Assembly (NCBI GenBank): GCA_000993595.1
Contig: LBWJ01000008.1
Span: 1 to 64,000 of the forward strand
Reading direction: 5' to 3'
Length of the DNA stretch: 64,000 nucleotides
Origin: Candidatus Peregrinibacteria bacterium GW2011_GWC2_39_14
GTDB taxonomy: Bacteria > Patescibacteriota > Gracilibacteria > UBA1369 > UBA12463
Position 1 is the first letter of the stretch; every line of letters starts with the position of its first letter. The translations under genes were made by a program, and so were the position numbers. Positions 42,157 through 50,040 of the stretch are shown one piece after another. The notes beneath the pieces were generated by a model. It searched no databases, was not told the DNA's origin, and saw nothing but the letters and a program-made list of their open reading frames with translations.

Positions 42157-42328
42157 TGGTTTCAAGAAGAGAGCACAAAAACAGCTTGTTGAAAAATACT
42201 CGCTCGCAAAATGCAAAAACTGCGGCGAAGTAAAGCTGAATCATCACATCTGCCCAGTCTGCGGAAGCTACGCTGATAGAAAACCGCTAGATAAAGGCAA
42301 AGACGTGATAAAGAAAATCAAAGCTTAA
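42095..42328 (+). CDS. rpmF: Ribosomal protein bL32
   Basis: A 77-aa ribosomal protein bL32. It starts MAKRPTNKRKAPRSQ and has the zinc ribbon CKNCGEVK...CPVCG. ATG 42095 fits the family's short basic N-terminus, so the 62-nt overlap with yceD is real, unless a downstream start is used, which would remove the conserved basic start. Confidence 0.93.
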   Translation: MAKRPTNKRKAPRSQTKKRYSGFKKRAQKQLVEKYSLAKCKNCGEVKLNHHICPVCGSYADRKPLDKGKDVIKKIKA

Positions 42329-42412
42329 TTGAAAATTGTAAATTCATTGTGAATTGAGTTTTGAATCTTGATAATTGAATGTAAATTGAAGCTTGTAAAT
42401 TGTAAATTAACT
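42329..42412. repeat. A/T-rich word repeat (TTGAAAATTGTAAATT type)
   Basis: The longest run of the family, between rpmF and nusB: TTGAAAATTG, TTTTGAATCTTG, TTGAATGTAAATTG, TTGTAAATTG in series. Confidence 0.6.
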
Positions 42413-42416
42413 CCGT

Positions 42417-42863
42417 ATGGCTTTTAAAAGACGCGCAAGCAGAATTGTTGCTATGAAAGCACTTTTCGCATACGAACATCACAAGGAAAAAGTTGATAAA
42501 ATTTTTGACTTTATTTTAACGGATGGCGACTTGAAACTTGATGATCCGGAATTTGCAAAAGGCTTAATAAAAGGCACGATCAAGCATCAAAAAGACATTT
42601 TAGCGAAAATTCAAGAAATGGCGCCTGCTTGGCCTGTTGAGAAAATTGCTCCTGTGGATCGCGCGATTCTTGAAATCGGCGCATTTGAAATTCTTTTTTC
42701 AGAAGACGTTCCTCCTGTTGTTGCAATAAATGAGGCGATCGAAATTGCAAAAGAATTCGGCGATTTAAATTCCGCAAAATTTATAAATGGTGTTTTGAGT
42801 AGTATAATGACAAAGCATTGCACATATCGCGACCCAAAAACGGGCGAATATCTTAAAAAATGA
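42417..42863 (+). CDS. nusB: Transcription antitermination protein NusB
   Basis: A 148-aa all-helical protein with the family pattern: RRASRIVAMKALFAYE at the start, APVDRAILEIGAFEIL (about 79-94), AINEAIEIAKEFG and FINGVLSSI. NusB binds boxA RNA with NusE in rRNA antitermination. It overlaps rnc by 4 nt. Confidence 0.93.
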   Translation: MAFKRRASRIVAMKALFAYEHHKEKVDKIFDFILTDGDLKLDDPEFAKGLIKGTIKHQKDILAKIQEMAPAWPVEKIAPVDRAILEIGAFEILFSEDVPPVVAINEAIEIAKEFGDLNSAKFINGVLSSIMTKHCTYRDPKTGEYLKK

Positions 42864-43576
42864 CAAAATCCAAAGGGCAAATGACAATCGACAAATTTGC
42901 AGAGCTTCAAAAAATAATTAACGTAAAATTTAGAGATCCGGAACTTCTGGAAACAGTTTTTAGGCACAGATCATACGTGAACGAACACAAGCGCGATGGC
43001 GGATCAAATGAACGCCTCGAATTTCTTGGTGATGCGGTTCTTGAGCTTGTTGTAACGGAATTTTTATACAAATCTTATCCAAAAGAGAATGAAGGCACGC
43101 TCACGGATTGGCGTTCCGCTCTCGTGAAAGGTCCGCACTTGGCAGACATCGCAATTGAACTTCAACTTGGAAAATATTTATATTTGAGCAAAGGCGAATT
43201 AATGTCTAAAGGTCGCGAAAAACCTTATATTCTTGCGAATACGGTTGAGGCTTTAATCGGTGCAATTTACATTGATAAAGGTTACAAAGTTGCGCACGGA
43301 TTTATTGGAAAATTCATTCTCGATCGTCTTCCTCCAATCATTGAGCAAGGGCTTCACATAGACCCAAAATCACGTCTTCAAGAAATCACTCAGGAGAAAA
43401 TGCTTGGTATGCCGGTTTATAAAGTGATGAAAGAGGAAGGTCCGGATCATGCCAAAAGTTTTATTGTTGGTGTTTACGTTAAAGACGAACTATGCGGCGA
43501 AGGCTCAGGCTCCAGCAAGCAAAAAGCTGAGCAGGAAGCTGCAAAAAAGGGACTGAAGAAAAAAGGGTGGAAGTGA
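42860..43576 (+). CDS. rnc: Ribonuclease III
   Basis: A 238-aa enzyme that cuts double-stranded RNA, processing rRNA precursors. It has the signature NERLEFLGDAVL (about 51-62), a second acidic site near ANTVEALIGAIY, and a C-terminal double-stranded-RNA-binding domain ending in GSGSSKQKAEQEAAKKGL. It starts inside the nusB stop (ATGA). The grouping rpmF-nusB-rnc is a ribosome-biogenesis cluster. Confidence 0.95.
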   Translation: MTKSKGQMTIDKFAELQKIINVKFRDPELLETVFRHRSYVNEHKRDGGSNERLEFLGDAVLELVVTEFLYKSYPKENEGTLTDWRSALVKGPHLADIAIELQLGKYLYLSKGELMSKGREKPYILANTVEALIGAIYIDKGYKVAHGFIGKFILDRLPPIIEQGLHIDPKSRLQEITQEKMLGMPVYKVMKEEGPDHAKSFIVGVYVKDELCGEGSGSSKQKAEQEAAKKGLKKKGWK

Positions 43577-43616
43577 AATCGCGCTAAATAATACAAATAT
43601 CATTTAACTTTTTAAT

Positions 43617-44093
43617 ATGGATTATCGAAAAAATGCTCCTTTGATTGCAGCAATTGCAATTCCGATTTTGATGATTATTTTTGTAGCGGTGGCAATTTAT
43701 GTGCCGGGTTTATTTAAGCATCCGACATACAGCTTTTTGTACGCTGAAGGTTATACAAGCGGAATATATGAAGTTAAAAATGGCACAATTGCAAAAGTTG
43801 AATACGATGAAAGAACGCAAAATTATTATAAAAACAGAGAAGAGGTAAAGTTATATTTATATGATGTTGCAAAGGATCAAGCGCGTGAAATAAGTCTCGA
43901 AGATGCGGCAAAATTAAGTTTAGATACAAGCAGAATCGCTTTGGATGGCTTCACAATTGCGCAAGGCAGGCGCACAAGCCTGTTTGATTCAAACGATGGC
44001 AGAAATTTATTTGCGATTAACGGGAGCGTAAGTAAAGAGTTAAACGTAGGAATAAGAAATTATTCATTTACATTTTTAGGCTGGATAAAATAA
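43617..44093 (+). CDS. Membrane-anchored hypothetical protein, 158 aa
   Basis: One N-terminal membrane helix (about 8-31) followed by a soluble domain of about 125 residues with mixed strands, probably outside the membrane. No motif is recognised. It is followed after 11 nt by the DUF2157-like membrane protein, so the two are likely a unit. Confidence 0.75.
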   Translation: MDYRKNAPLIAAIAIPILMIIFVAVAIYVPGLFKHPTYSFLYAEGYTSGIYEVKNGTIAKVEYDERTQNYYKNREEVKLYLYDVAKDQAREISLEDAAKLSLDTSRIALDGFTIAQGRRTSLFDSNDGRNLFAINGSVSKELNVGIRNYSFTFLGWIK

Positions 44094-44104
44094 CAAATTA
44101 ATAT

Positions 44105-45091
44105 ATGGAGAAAAATGAATTGTTAAAGGCGATCAAATATATAGCTTCGCAGAATTTGGTTTCCAAAGACGAGCTTATTTCGGCTTATGATGAAGGAATT
44201 GCAGGACGTAAATCAGAAAAAACCAGTTTTGATATTTCAAAAATTTTATATTTTATAGGAGGCGGAATAATTATTTTGGGCATAGTGATTTTGATTTTCA
44301 CAAACTGGGATAAGATGAACGATTTTGGAAAAATTCTTGCAAGTCTTGGTTCGGCAATTGCGGCATATGTTCTTGGAGCCATTTTATCAAGATACGAAAA
44401 AATCATTTACGCGGCGGGTCAGGCATTCTTTTTTATCTCCGCAATTCTTATGCCAATCGGTTTTTATGTGACTTTAGATATTGCGGGACTTGACGTTGAT
44501 GCAGCGGGCGTGAATGCATTTGTTTCAGCTTCTTTGGTATTGATATACGCGATTTCTTATTTTGTTTACAAAACATATCTTTTCAATATTTTGGCGATCG
44601 CATTTTCTTCATGGTTTTATTTCAGCTTAACAAGCTTAATCGCAGGCAATAATCCGATTCTTGACGCCGAAAAATTCTTTGAATATAGAACCTTAGTTTT
44701 GGGTTTTTCGTTTCTTTTTCTTGGCTATTATTACTCAAAAATCGATAAAAAAGTTTTTTCAAATATGTTATATGCATTTGGCATGTGTGGCGTTTTCATT
44801 ACAGCTTTGATTCTTGGAGGATATAAGCCCGATCAAAATATGTTTTGGGAAATAATTTATCCGGGATTGGTTTTTGCGGCAATATTTATAAGCGTTTATT
44901 TAAAAAACAAAATTTTCCTTTTTGGGGGATCAATATTTTTAATAGCATATATCATAAAAATTACAAGTGAGTACTTCAGCCACGGCTTTGGTTGGGCATT
45001 TTCATTAGTAATCGCAGGACTGGCCTTGATGGGAGTCGGGTATTTGACTTATTATTTGCATCAAAAATACTTGGGGTCGTCGGAGCTTTAG
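44105..45091 (+). CDS. DUF2157-like polytopic membrane protein
   Basis: A 328-aa protein with a short cytoplasmic N-terminus (about 45 residues), a GGGIIILGIVILIFTNW segment typical of DUF2157, and about nine further membrane helices. The function of the family is unknown. It ends 5 nt before the convergent AlkD-like gene. Confidence 0.75.
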   Translation: MEKNELLKAIKYIASQNLVSKDELISAYDEGIAGRKSEKTSFDISKILYFIGGGIIILGIVILIFTNWDKMNDFGKILASLGSAIAAYVLGAILSRYEKIIYAAGQAFFFISAILMPIGFYVTLDIAGLDVDAAGVNAFVSASLVLIYAISYFVYKTYLFNILAIAFSSWFYFSLTSLIAGNNPILDAEKFFEYRTLVLGFSFLFLGYYYSKIDKKVFSNMLYAFGMCGVFITALILGGYKPDQNMFWEIIYPGLVFAAIFISVYLKNKIFLFGGSIFLIAYIIKITSEYFSHGFGWAFSLVIAGLALMGVGYLTYYLHQKYLGSSEL

Positions 45092-45096
45092 ATCGT

Positions 45097-45771
45097 CTAA
45101 TTCCGATTCCTGACTTTTGGATTTTTAAGTTCTCTTAAAGCATCGCCGGCGATCCATTTTGCGGCTTTGTTGTCGATTTTTAATATTTCTTCCGCAACTA
45201 AAATTGCTTGTTTTCGAAGCTCCGCATTTCTTTTCCCAATTTGGCGGAGTGCCCAATTAACCGCTTTCCTAACATAATTTCTTTCATCTTTGCATTCCCG
45301 CTTTATAATCGGAAAAAACGCCGCCATTTTTTTATCAGATGCCTTTTTATCATGCACAGCCAAAACCGCCATCAAAGCAAAACTCGTTCTTTTTATAAAT
45401 TCCTCTTCGTGCCCGCTCAATTTCACAACCATTTCATATGCAAACGGAACTTTATCAAACAGATTTGTGCAACATTGATCGCAAACGTCCCACGAGTCAA
45501 AATCGCTTGCCCAAGCCAAAAACTGCTTCTCGGTTACAAGTTCAAATTCATCAATCATAGGCGCCAAAATTCGAGCCTCATGAATTCCACTTTTCCAAAG
45601 TTCAAGTGCCAGCTTGTGATTGCGACCAATCTTTTTCGCCATTTTTCGAATCGTCGGAATATTCGGCCCGCCAAGAACGTATTTGCCCGTAATTCCAAAC
45701 CGCGCCATGCCTGCAACATTTGCAAGATTTGCATAAGATTTGAGCTCGGTGATGATAGAAGCGAAGTCCAT
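45097..45771 (-). CDS. AlkD-like DNA alkylation repair protein
   Basis: A 224-aa HEAT-repeat protein of the AlkD family. It has the pattern typical of members: FGI.GKYVLGGPNIPTIRKMAKKIG, LW.SGIHEARILAPMI, DSWDVCDQCC and RNYVRKAVNWALRQIGKRN. AlkD removes N3- and N7-alkyl bases without base flipping; the Trp and Asp of DSWD match the catalytic cleft. It is followed 2 nt upstream in the genome by the STAS-like gene on the same strand. Confidence 0.9.
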   Translation of the reverse strand: MDFASIITELKSYANLANVAGMARFGITGKYVLGGPNIPTIRKMAKKIGRNHKLALELWKSGIHEARILAPMIDEFELVTEKQFLAWASDFDSWDVCDQCCTNLFDKVPFAYEMVVKLSGHEEEFIKRTSFALMAVLAVHDKKASDKKMAAFFPIIKRECKDERNYVRKAVNWALRQIGKRNAELRKQAILVAEEILKIDNKAAKWIAGDALRELKNPKVRNRN

Positions 45772-45773
45772 AT

Positions 45774-46067
45774 TTAAGATTCTTTAGATTTTTTTAAAAT
45801 ATTTAGCGTAGCTTGTACGGATGGATTCTCGGTATTTAAAAATAAAACTTTTTTACCGTAAATTCTAACAAGTGGAGTTATAAATTCATCGGCCCATGCA
45901 GGGGCCAACACAGATATTTTTTCAAAATCCAATTCGATCGTTTCGCTTTTGACAATATTAACCAGATTTGATTTAAAAGCCAAAAAAGCTTCTTTTCCGG
46001 ACGGCCTTGAAATAAGCGTTGTGCCAAATTTACTTATATCTATTTTCATATTTTTGATTTTATGCAT
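45774..46067 (-). CDS. STAS-like (DUF4325) protein
   Basis: About 97 aa from ATG 46067, or 91 aa from ATG 46049; a TTG at 46103 is less likely because it lies well inside the next small gene. The sequence has FGTTLISRPSGKEAF and ELDFEKISVLAPAWADEF, which match the STAS-like DUF4325 family. These are thought to act in switch systems with histidine-kinase-like or DNA-modification partners. It follows the 52-aa gene with an 8-nt overlap. Confidence 0.75.
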   Translation of the reverse strand: MHKIKNMKIDISKFGTTLISRPSGKEAFLAFKSNLVNIVKSETIELDFEKISVLAPAWADEFITPLVRIYGKKVLFLNTENPSVQATLNILKKSKES

Positions 46068-46218
46068 CTCCAAGGCGCCTAATAGTTTCTCCGTATTCTG
46101 CAAAAGCCCTGTCTACAAGTTTACTTATCATCTTTTTTTCATATTCGCTTATATCGTCTTGAGGAGATGATGTGACGATTTTACTTGGCGCAATATAGTT
46201 TTTACTGACTTTTTTCAT
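46060..46218 (-). CDS. Small protein partner of the STAS-like gene, 52 aa
   Basis: ATG 46218 opens 52 codons, Lys- and Ser-rich at the start and helical at the end (KLVDRAFAEYGETIRRLGDA). Its stop overlaps the start region of the STAS-like gene by 8 nt, so they are probably coupled. No homologue is recognised by eye. A small soluble adaptor is the simplest idea. Confidence 0.55.
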   Translation of the reverse strand: MKKVSKNYIAPSKIVTSSPQDDISEYEKKMISKLVDRAFAEYGETIRRLGDA

Positions 46219-46300
46219 GCTTATATTCTAACAAATTCTTAGAGAAAAGTTAACAAATTTCTGACGAAGGGGCTTCACCGCCCTGTCCCCGTACTTGCCC

Positions 46301-46329
46301 TGTACAAATTTTCATCTTTATAGTATAAT
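46301..46329 (+). promoter_or_regulatory. Promoter of the 46356 gene
   Basis: TGTACA (46301-46306), 17-nt spacer, TATAAT (46324-46329). The -35 box is imperfect. Confidence 0.6.
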
Positions 46330-46355
46330 ATAAACAGTATTTAACAATATTAAAT

Positions 46356-47078
46356 ATGGACCCAGAAGCACGCGGTCAATCACCGGATCGAATGGCGGAA
46401 TATTTATCTCGCATTATTGAAAGGCTTTTACCTGAGGTTGATAGCCAAAAAGAGCCAAGACGAATTTTTGCGGATTTAATTGAATCGGGAGAATTTCCGG
46501 AGATTTTTTCAGATGTGACTTTTCAAATAATTATATCAAAATTCATCGATAGCGTTAATAACATGAGAGTAAGGATGAAAAATATACAGGGAGTAGAGGG
46601 AAAAACGATAGTGATAGAATCGGAGCTGGGGCAATTTATTACGAACAATAGAGGGATATTCATGGTTCAGAAAGCGCTTATGAGTGGCGATTTGCTTGCT
46701 GATGAAGTTCTTACTGTTATCGCGGCAATTGGTATGCTTCCTAGGGCTCATACATTTAAAGGATGGGAAAAAGACTCTGCTCATTTGAGAGTTGTGCATG
46801 GAGTAGCCTCAGCTTTAAGCACAGGCAAATTATTTAATGGTCCATCGGAAACACGTGGTAGGCGTAATGTCGCTGATGTGTTAACGAAATTAGGGGAAGA
46901 ACCTGTTATGCGGCTTCAAGATCGGATTAGAGCTGCGGAAGGAATTGCTGCCCCAGGAACCGATTCGCCAATGCCTACAAGGGAAATTGAAGACGAGGTT
47001 AGAGCTGCACTTTTTGGCATATTACCTGCGGAACAACCGAAAGCGCTTGGAGCCGATGACGAAAAAGGCGCAAAATAA
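46356..47078 (+). CDS. Hypothetical protein, 240 aa
   Basis: An unrecognised soluble, mostly helical protein with a disordered, acidic C-terminus (about 200-240). There is no export signal or catalytic motif. A promoter lies at 46301-46329. It is 36 nt from the next gene on the same strand, another unknown. Confidence 0.7.
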   Translation: MDPEARGQSPDRMAEYLSRIIERLLPEVDSQKEPRRIFADLIESGEFPEIFSDVTFQIIISKFIDSVNNMRVRMKNIQGVEGKTIVIESELGQFITNNRGIFMVQKALMSGDLLADEVLTVIAAIGMLPRAHTFKGWEKDSAHLRVVHGVASALSTGKLFNGPSETRGRRNVADVLTKLGEEPVMRLQDRIRAAEGIAAPGTDSPMPTREIEDEVRAALFGILPAEQPKALGADDEKGAK

Positions 47079-47114
47079 TTTTACAAATTACAAAATTTAA
47101 TTTATACAAGGTAC

Positions 47115-48014
47115 ATGGCAGAATTAGATTTAAAATCAGTATCAGAACGTCCGCAATTTGAAGACGCAAAACGCCGAGCGGCGTTAAAAGAGGGAGATCG
47201 ATTCTTTTTCTTCAAAGAGGGAAAGAAACCGGGAGAAGGTGGAGAAATTTTGAAAGGCAGTGTCCGTGAAAGTGGATTAAGTCCTTTTTGCAATTTATCT
47301 TATGGAGGAGGTATGTCCGGTGATTATGGCGGTTATTTAAAGCCGGGAACGATTTGGGGCTTAACAGAGGAAGAGGTTAAAGCGAAATTGGCTGAAAAGC
47401 GCGTAAGCGAACAAGGTGTAGTAGCTCCGTCAGAATCTTCAGAGCTTGTGGTTCCGGCCGAAACTTCAGGAGCAATAACTGCAATATCAGTCGAAAAAAG
47501 ACTAGACATACAAAAGACGACAGGTGCCGCGATTATTTTGAACGATAAAGGCGGCATAGATTTGAGAGGTGACATTGCGGCCACGGCTATGGATTTAACA
47601 ATCAGAATTGCGCATCCAATCAGCGCTTTCGGGGCTGAAAGGGCGGAAGATCTTGCGAAAGAGGGTTTTATAGACCCAATCCTTTATCGCGCATTAAAAC
47701 CGGAATTTGATAAGCTTTTTGATAGTATAAAAAAGATGCTTGCAGCATTGGAGGGGATGAGTGGACTTCCTGAGCCGGCACTCAATGGCATGAGGCAAGC
47801 GCTGTACATGACAGCGAACGCTTTAACTTTAAAATTTCTTCAAGATAATGCCGAATTAATCGAATTCACGCAGCTTGCAACGGTCACGAATGGTGATCAC
47901 GCGGCTCGTGCATTAGAGGCAATTTTTGACGGTATTGATGGTGAGGGTCAAGCACATTTTAGAGATCTTCCACCTTCAGTTCAAAGATTCATAAGGAGAT
48001 TTAGCGAGCGATAA
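47115..48014 (+). CDS. Hypothetical protein, 299 aa
   Basis: An unrecognised soluble protein. Residues 25-85 look beta-rich (GDRFFFFKEG, GSVRES, YGGGMSGDYGGYLKPGTIW), and about 85-125 form a Ser/Val/Glu-rich linker. The C-terminal half is helical. There is no membrane segment. It is probably read with the 46356 gene. It ends just before the displaced SemiSWEET fragment at 48019. Confidence 0.7.
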   Translation: MAELDLKSVSERPQFEDAKRRAALKEGDRFFFFKEGKKPGEGGEILKGSVRESGLSPFCNLSYGGGMSGDYGGYLKPGTIWGLTEEEVKAKLAEKRVSEQGVVAPSESSELVVPAETSGAITAISVEKRLDIQKTTGAAIILNDKGGIDLRGDIAATAMDLTIRIAHPISAFGAERAEDLAKEGFIDPILYRALKPEFDKLFDSIKKMLAALEGMSGLPEPALNGMRQALYMTANALTLKFLQDNAELIEFTQLATVTNGDHAARALEAIFDGIDGEGQAHFRDLPPSVQRFIRRFSER

Positions 48015-48018
48015 TTCT

Positions 48019-48070
48019 CTACTTATATTTTATTTTCATCGCCAAAACCGAAAGCGCGAACGCGGAACCA
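48019..48070 (-). pseudogene. Displaced 3' end of the SemiSWEET gene (direct-repeat copy 1)
   Basis: On the minus strand this encodes the last 16 residues (GSAFALSVLAMKIKYK) and a TAG stop of the SemiSWEET protein, but nothing upstream. Over 48023-48070 it matches 49786-49833 at 46 of 48 positions, and all codon differences are synonymous (including AAG for AAA before the stop). It marks the far edge of the island at about 48071-49785. Confidence 0.85.
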
Positions 48071-48160
48071 CGGCGAGGGTAAGGCGCTATTTAGGTGAAA
48101 TCAGTTGTAATGCTGAAATTTTTTACGTAAAATGTCTTTGCATTTTATCGCAAGCAATAT

Positions 48161-48886
48161 ATGGATAAAAAAACACCTAAACAAGTTGAAAAAGATTTAA
48201 AGAGCTTATTCGAAAAATATAATGTTCAAGAAAAAGTTAGCGTCGATGACATTAAAAATTGGATTTGGAACGCTACGGGATCCGCAATGACGGCTTCAAA
48301 TAAGTATAATAAAAAATGTCTCAATTTATTTTCGCCAATCGACGATATCGACGAACTCAATGATGTCATGCAGGTATTCGTAGATGCATGGAACTTTTTT
48401 CCGCACAAAGCTCTTAAGGGGAAATCACCACATGAAGCATATCTCGAGATATACGGTGAGAGAGCGGGAGAGCAACCTCGAGACATGAAAGATAGAGCGG
48501 AAAGGCCAAAGGTGATGGTCGGAGGACATGAAATGGAATTGGACGAATTCCATGCAATGATAAAAGAAATGGAAAAAGCACAAAAACCATTCAAGGAGTG
48601 GATTGAGAAAGACGCTCTTCCGAAATATCAAAAATATCTGGAGCAAATCGTGAAAACGGAAAAAGCCTGTGAAGAGCATTACAGTGTTGCCGATTTATTT
48701 TTTCAAAGGGCATTGCATCTTGGTTTTATTGATTTAAAGTCTATTCGCCAGGATTTTATTCAAAAAGAATTTCCTCATTGGTGGCCGACACACGTGATGT
48801 ATTCAAATCTAAAGCCGGCAGGCGTTAAAAAATCACTGAGTTTATTTTTTGAATTTATTGAATTAGTCTATGGGGTTAAAAACTGA
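48161..48886 (+). CDS. Island hypothetical protein, 241 aa
   Basis: An unrecognised charged, helical protein. Residues about 71-92 (DAWNFFPHKALKGKSPHEAY) resemble the tail motif of DDE integrase/transposase proteins (N..P..AL.G.TP.E), but no DDE catalytic core is present, so it is not an active transposase of that type. It is one of two genes between the 48-bp direct repeats. No clear promoter is seen. Confidence 0.7.
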   Translation: MDKKTPKQVEKDLKSLFEKYNVQEKVSVDDIKNWIWNATGSAMTASNKYNKKCLNLFSPIDDIDELNDVMQVFVDAWNFFPHKALKGKSPHEAYLEIYGERAGEQPRDMKDRAERPKVMVGGHEMELDEFHAMIKEMEKAQKPFKEWIEKDALPKYQKYLEQIVKTEKACEEHYSVADLFFQRALHLGFIDLKSIRQDFIQKEFPHWWPTHVMYSNLKPAGVKKSLSLFFEFIELVYGVKN

Positions 48887-48917
48887 TTTATTATTCTAAT
48901 CTTTAACTTCTAAAATT

Positions 48918-49763
48918 ATGAATAACCGGGAAAATAAGATCGTTCTATTTCAATCGAAAAAGGTTCGCAGAGCTTGGCACAATGATGAGTGGCTTTACTC
49001 TGTGGTGGACATCATTGAGGCATTGACTGATTCTGCAAATCCTACGGACTATCTTAAAAAGCTCAGAAAAAGAGATGTCGAACTCGGATCCTACATAGGG
49101 ACAAATTGTCCCCACGTAGAGATGTTGACGGAAACAGGCAAAAAGAGAAGGACATTGGCAGGAAATACGGAAAACGTTCTTCGAGTTATTCAGTCCGTTC
49201 CGTCACCAAAAGCGGAACCATTTAAAAGATGGCTTGCCGAAGTGGGGAAAGAGCGACTTGATGAGATTGAAAATCCCGAATTGGCACAAGAGAGGATGAA
49301 GGATCTTTATGAGAAGAAAGGCTATTCAAAAGATTGGATTGATAAGCGTTTGCGTGGCATAGCGATTCGTCAGAATTTAACCGATGAATGGAAGGACCGA
49401 GGTCTTACGCATGAAAAAGATTACGCGATTTTAACTGCCGAAATTTCCAAAGCTACTTTTGGCATGACACCAAGCGAATATAGGAAATATAAAAATATTC
49501 CCGATAAAACGAAAGCAAATTTGCGGGATAATATGACTGATTTGGAGTTGATTTTTACGATGCTTGGAGAAAAAGTGACAACAGAGATTTCTCGGAAAGA
49601 AAAACCAAGAGTGATGATAGAGCATAAAAAAGTGGCCAAGCGAGGTGGAAATGTAGCAGGGGATGCAAGAAAGCAGACGGAAAAGGAACTCGGAAGAAGT
49701 GTTATTTCGAAAGGCAATTCCCTCGATGAAATTGTAAAGAAAAAACTAAAAAAGTCCGATTAA
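48918..49763 (+). CDS. BRO-family / DinD-like protein
   Basis: A 281-aa protein with an N-terminal BRO-N-type domain (HNDEWLYSVVDIIEALTDS, about 21-39, then the strand-helix pattern to about 115), a helical middle (PELAQERMKDLYEKKGY) and a C-terminal region with EYRKYK...LRDNMTDLELIFTMLGE. Proteins of this form are annotated as BRO-N / phage antirepressor or DNA-damage-inducible DinD-like. Such genes are usual in phages and integrated elements, which fits its place in the island next to the repeat. The start ATG lies 32 nt after the previous gene. Confidence 0.85.
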   Translation: MNNRENKIVLFQSKKVRRAWHNDEWLYSVVDIIEALTDSANPTDYLKKLRKRDVELGSYIGTNCPHVEMLTETGKKRRTLAGNTENVLRVIQSVPSPKAEPFKRWLAEVGKERLDEIENPELAQERMKDLYEKKGYSKDWIDKRLRGIAIRQNLTDEWKDRGLTHEKDYAILTAEISKATFGMTPSEYRKYKNIPDKTKANLRDNMTDLELIFTMLGEKVTTEISRKEKPRVMIEHKKVAKRGGNVAGDARKQTEKELGRSVISKGNSLDEIVKKKLKKSD

Positions 49764-49781
49764 AGCCAATGTTAAAAGTCT

Positions 49782-50036
49782 TTATTTATATTTTATCTTC
49801 ATCGCCAAAACCGAAAGTGCGAACGCGGAACCAACTCCGCTCATGATTGTTATTGGCCAGCTTTGAATCAAAAAGCCATAGACAGTCCACAAAATTAGCC
49901 CGAGCGAATACATCGCGTATCGCATCAGGGACAAATCTCCGGTCGACTTCGTGCGCCAACTTTTAATCGTTTGCGGAATCATCGAAACCGTTGATAGAAT
50001 TCCTGCGACGTAGCCGAGAAGATCGGTGTTGGACAT
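49782..50036 (-). CDS. SemiSWEET-type sugar transporter
   Basis: An 84-aa protein with three membrane helices and the PQ-loop motif (SMIPQTIKSWRTKS; P21, Q22) of the SemiSWEET/MtN3 family. These act as dimers that move sugars by facilitated diffusion. The 3' end (about 16 codons) is the second copy of a 48-bp direct repeat, the other being at 48023-48070. The gene itself is complete, so an element entering here would have supplied a replacement 3' end. It starts 4 nt after the 50041 gene stop. Confidence 0.88.
   Translation of the reverse strand: MSNTDLLGYVAGILSTVSMIPQTIKSWRTKSTGDLSLMRYAMYSLGLILWTVYGFLIQSWPITIMSGVGSAFALSVLAMKIKYK
49786..49833. repeat. 48-bp direct repeat, copy 2 (island edge)
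   Basis: Matches 48023-48070 at 46/48 positions. It lies in the last codons of the SemiSWEET gene, and homology stops abruptly at both ends. Confidence 0.85.
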
Positions 50037-50040
50037 GGGG

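Noticed and set aside
42329..42412. CRISPR array in the A/T-rich repeats
   Set aside because: The repeats are short, irregular and without unique spacers; no cas genes are in the window.
48161..48886. DDE transposase
   Set aside because: Only a tail-like motif is present; the Asp-Asp-Glu core is not seen.
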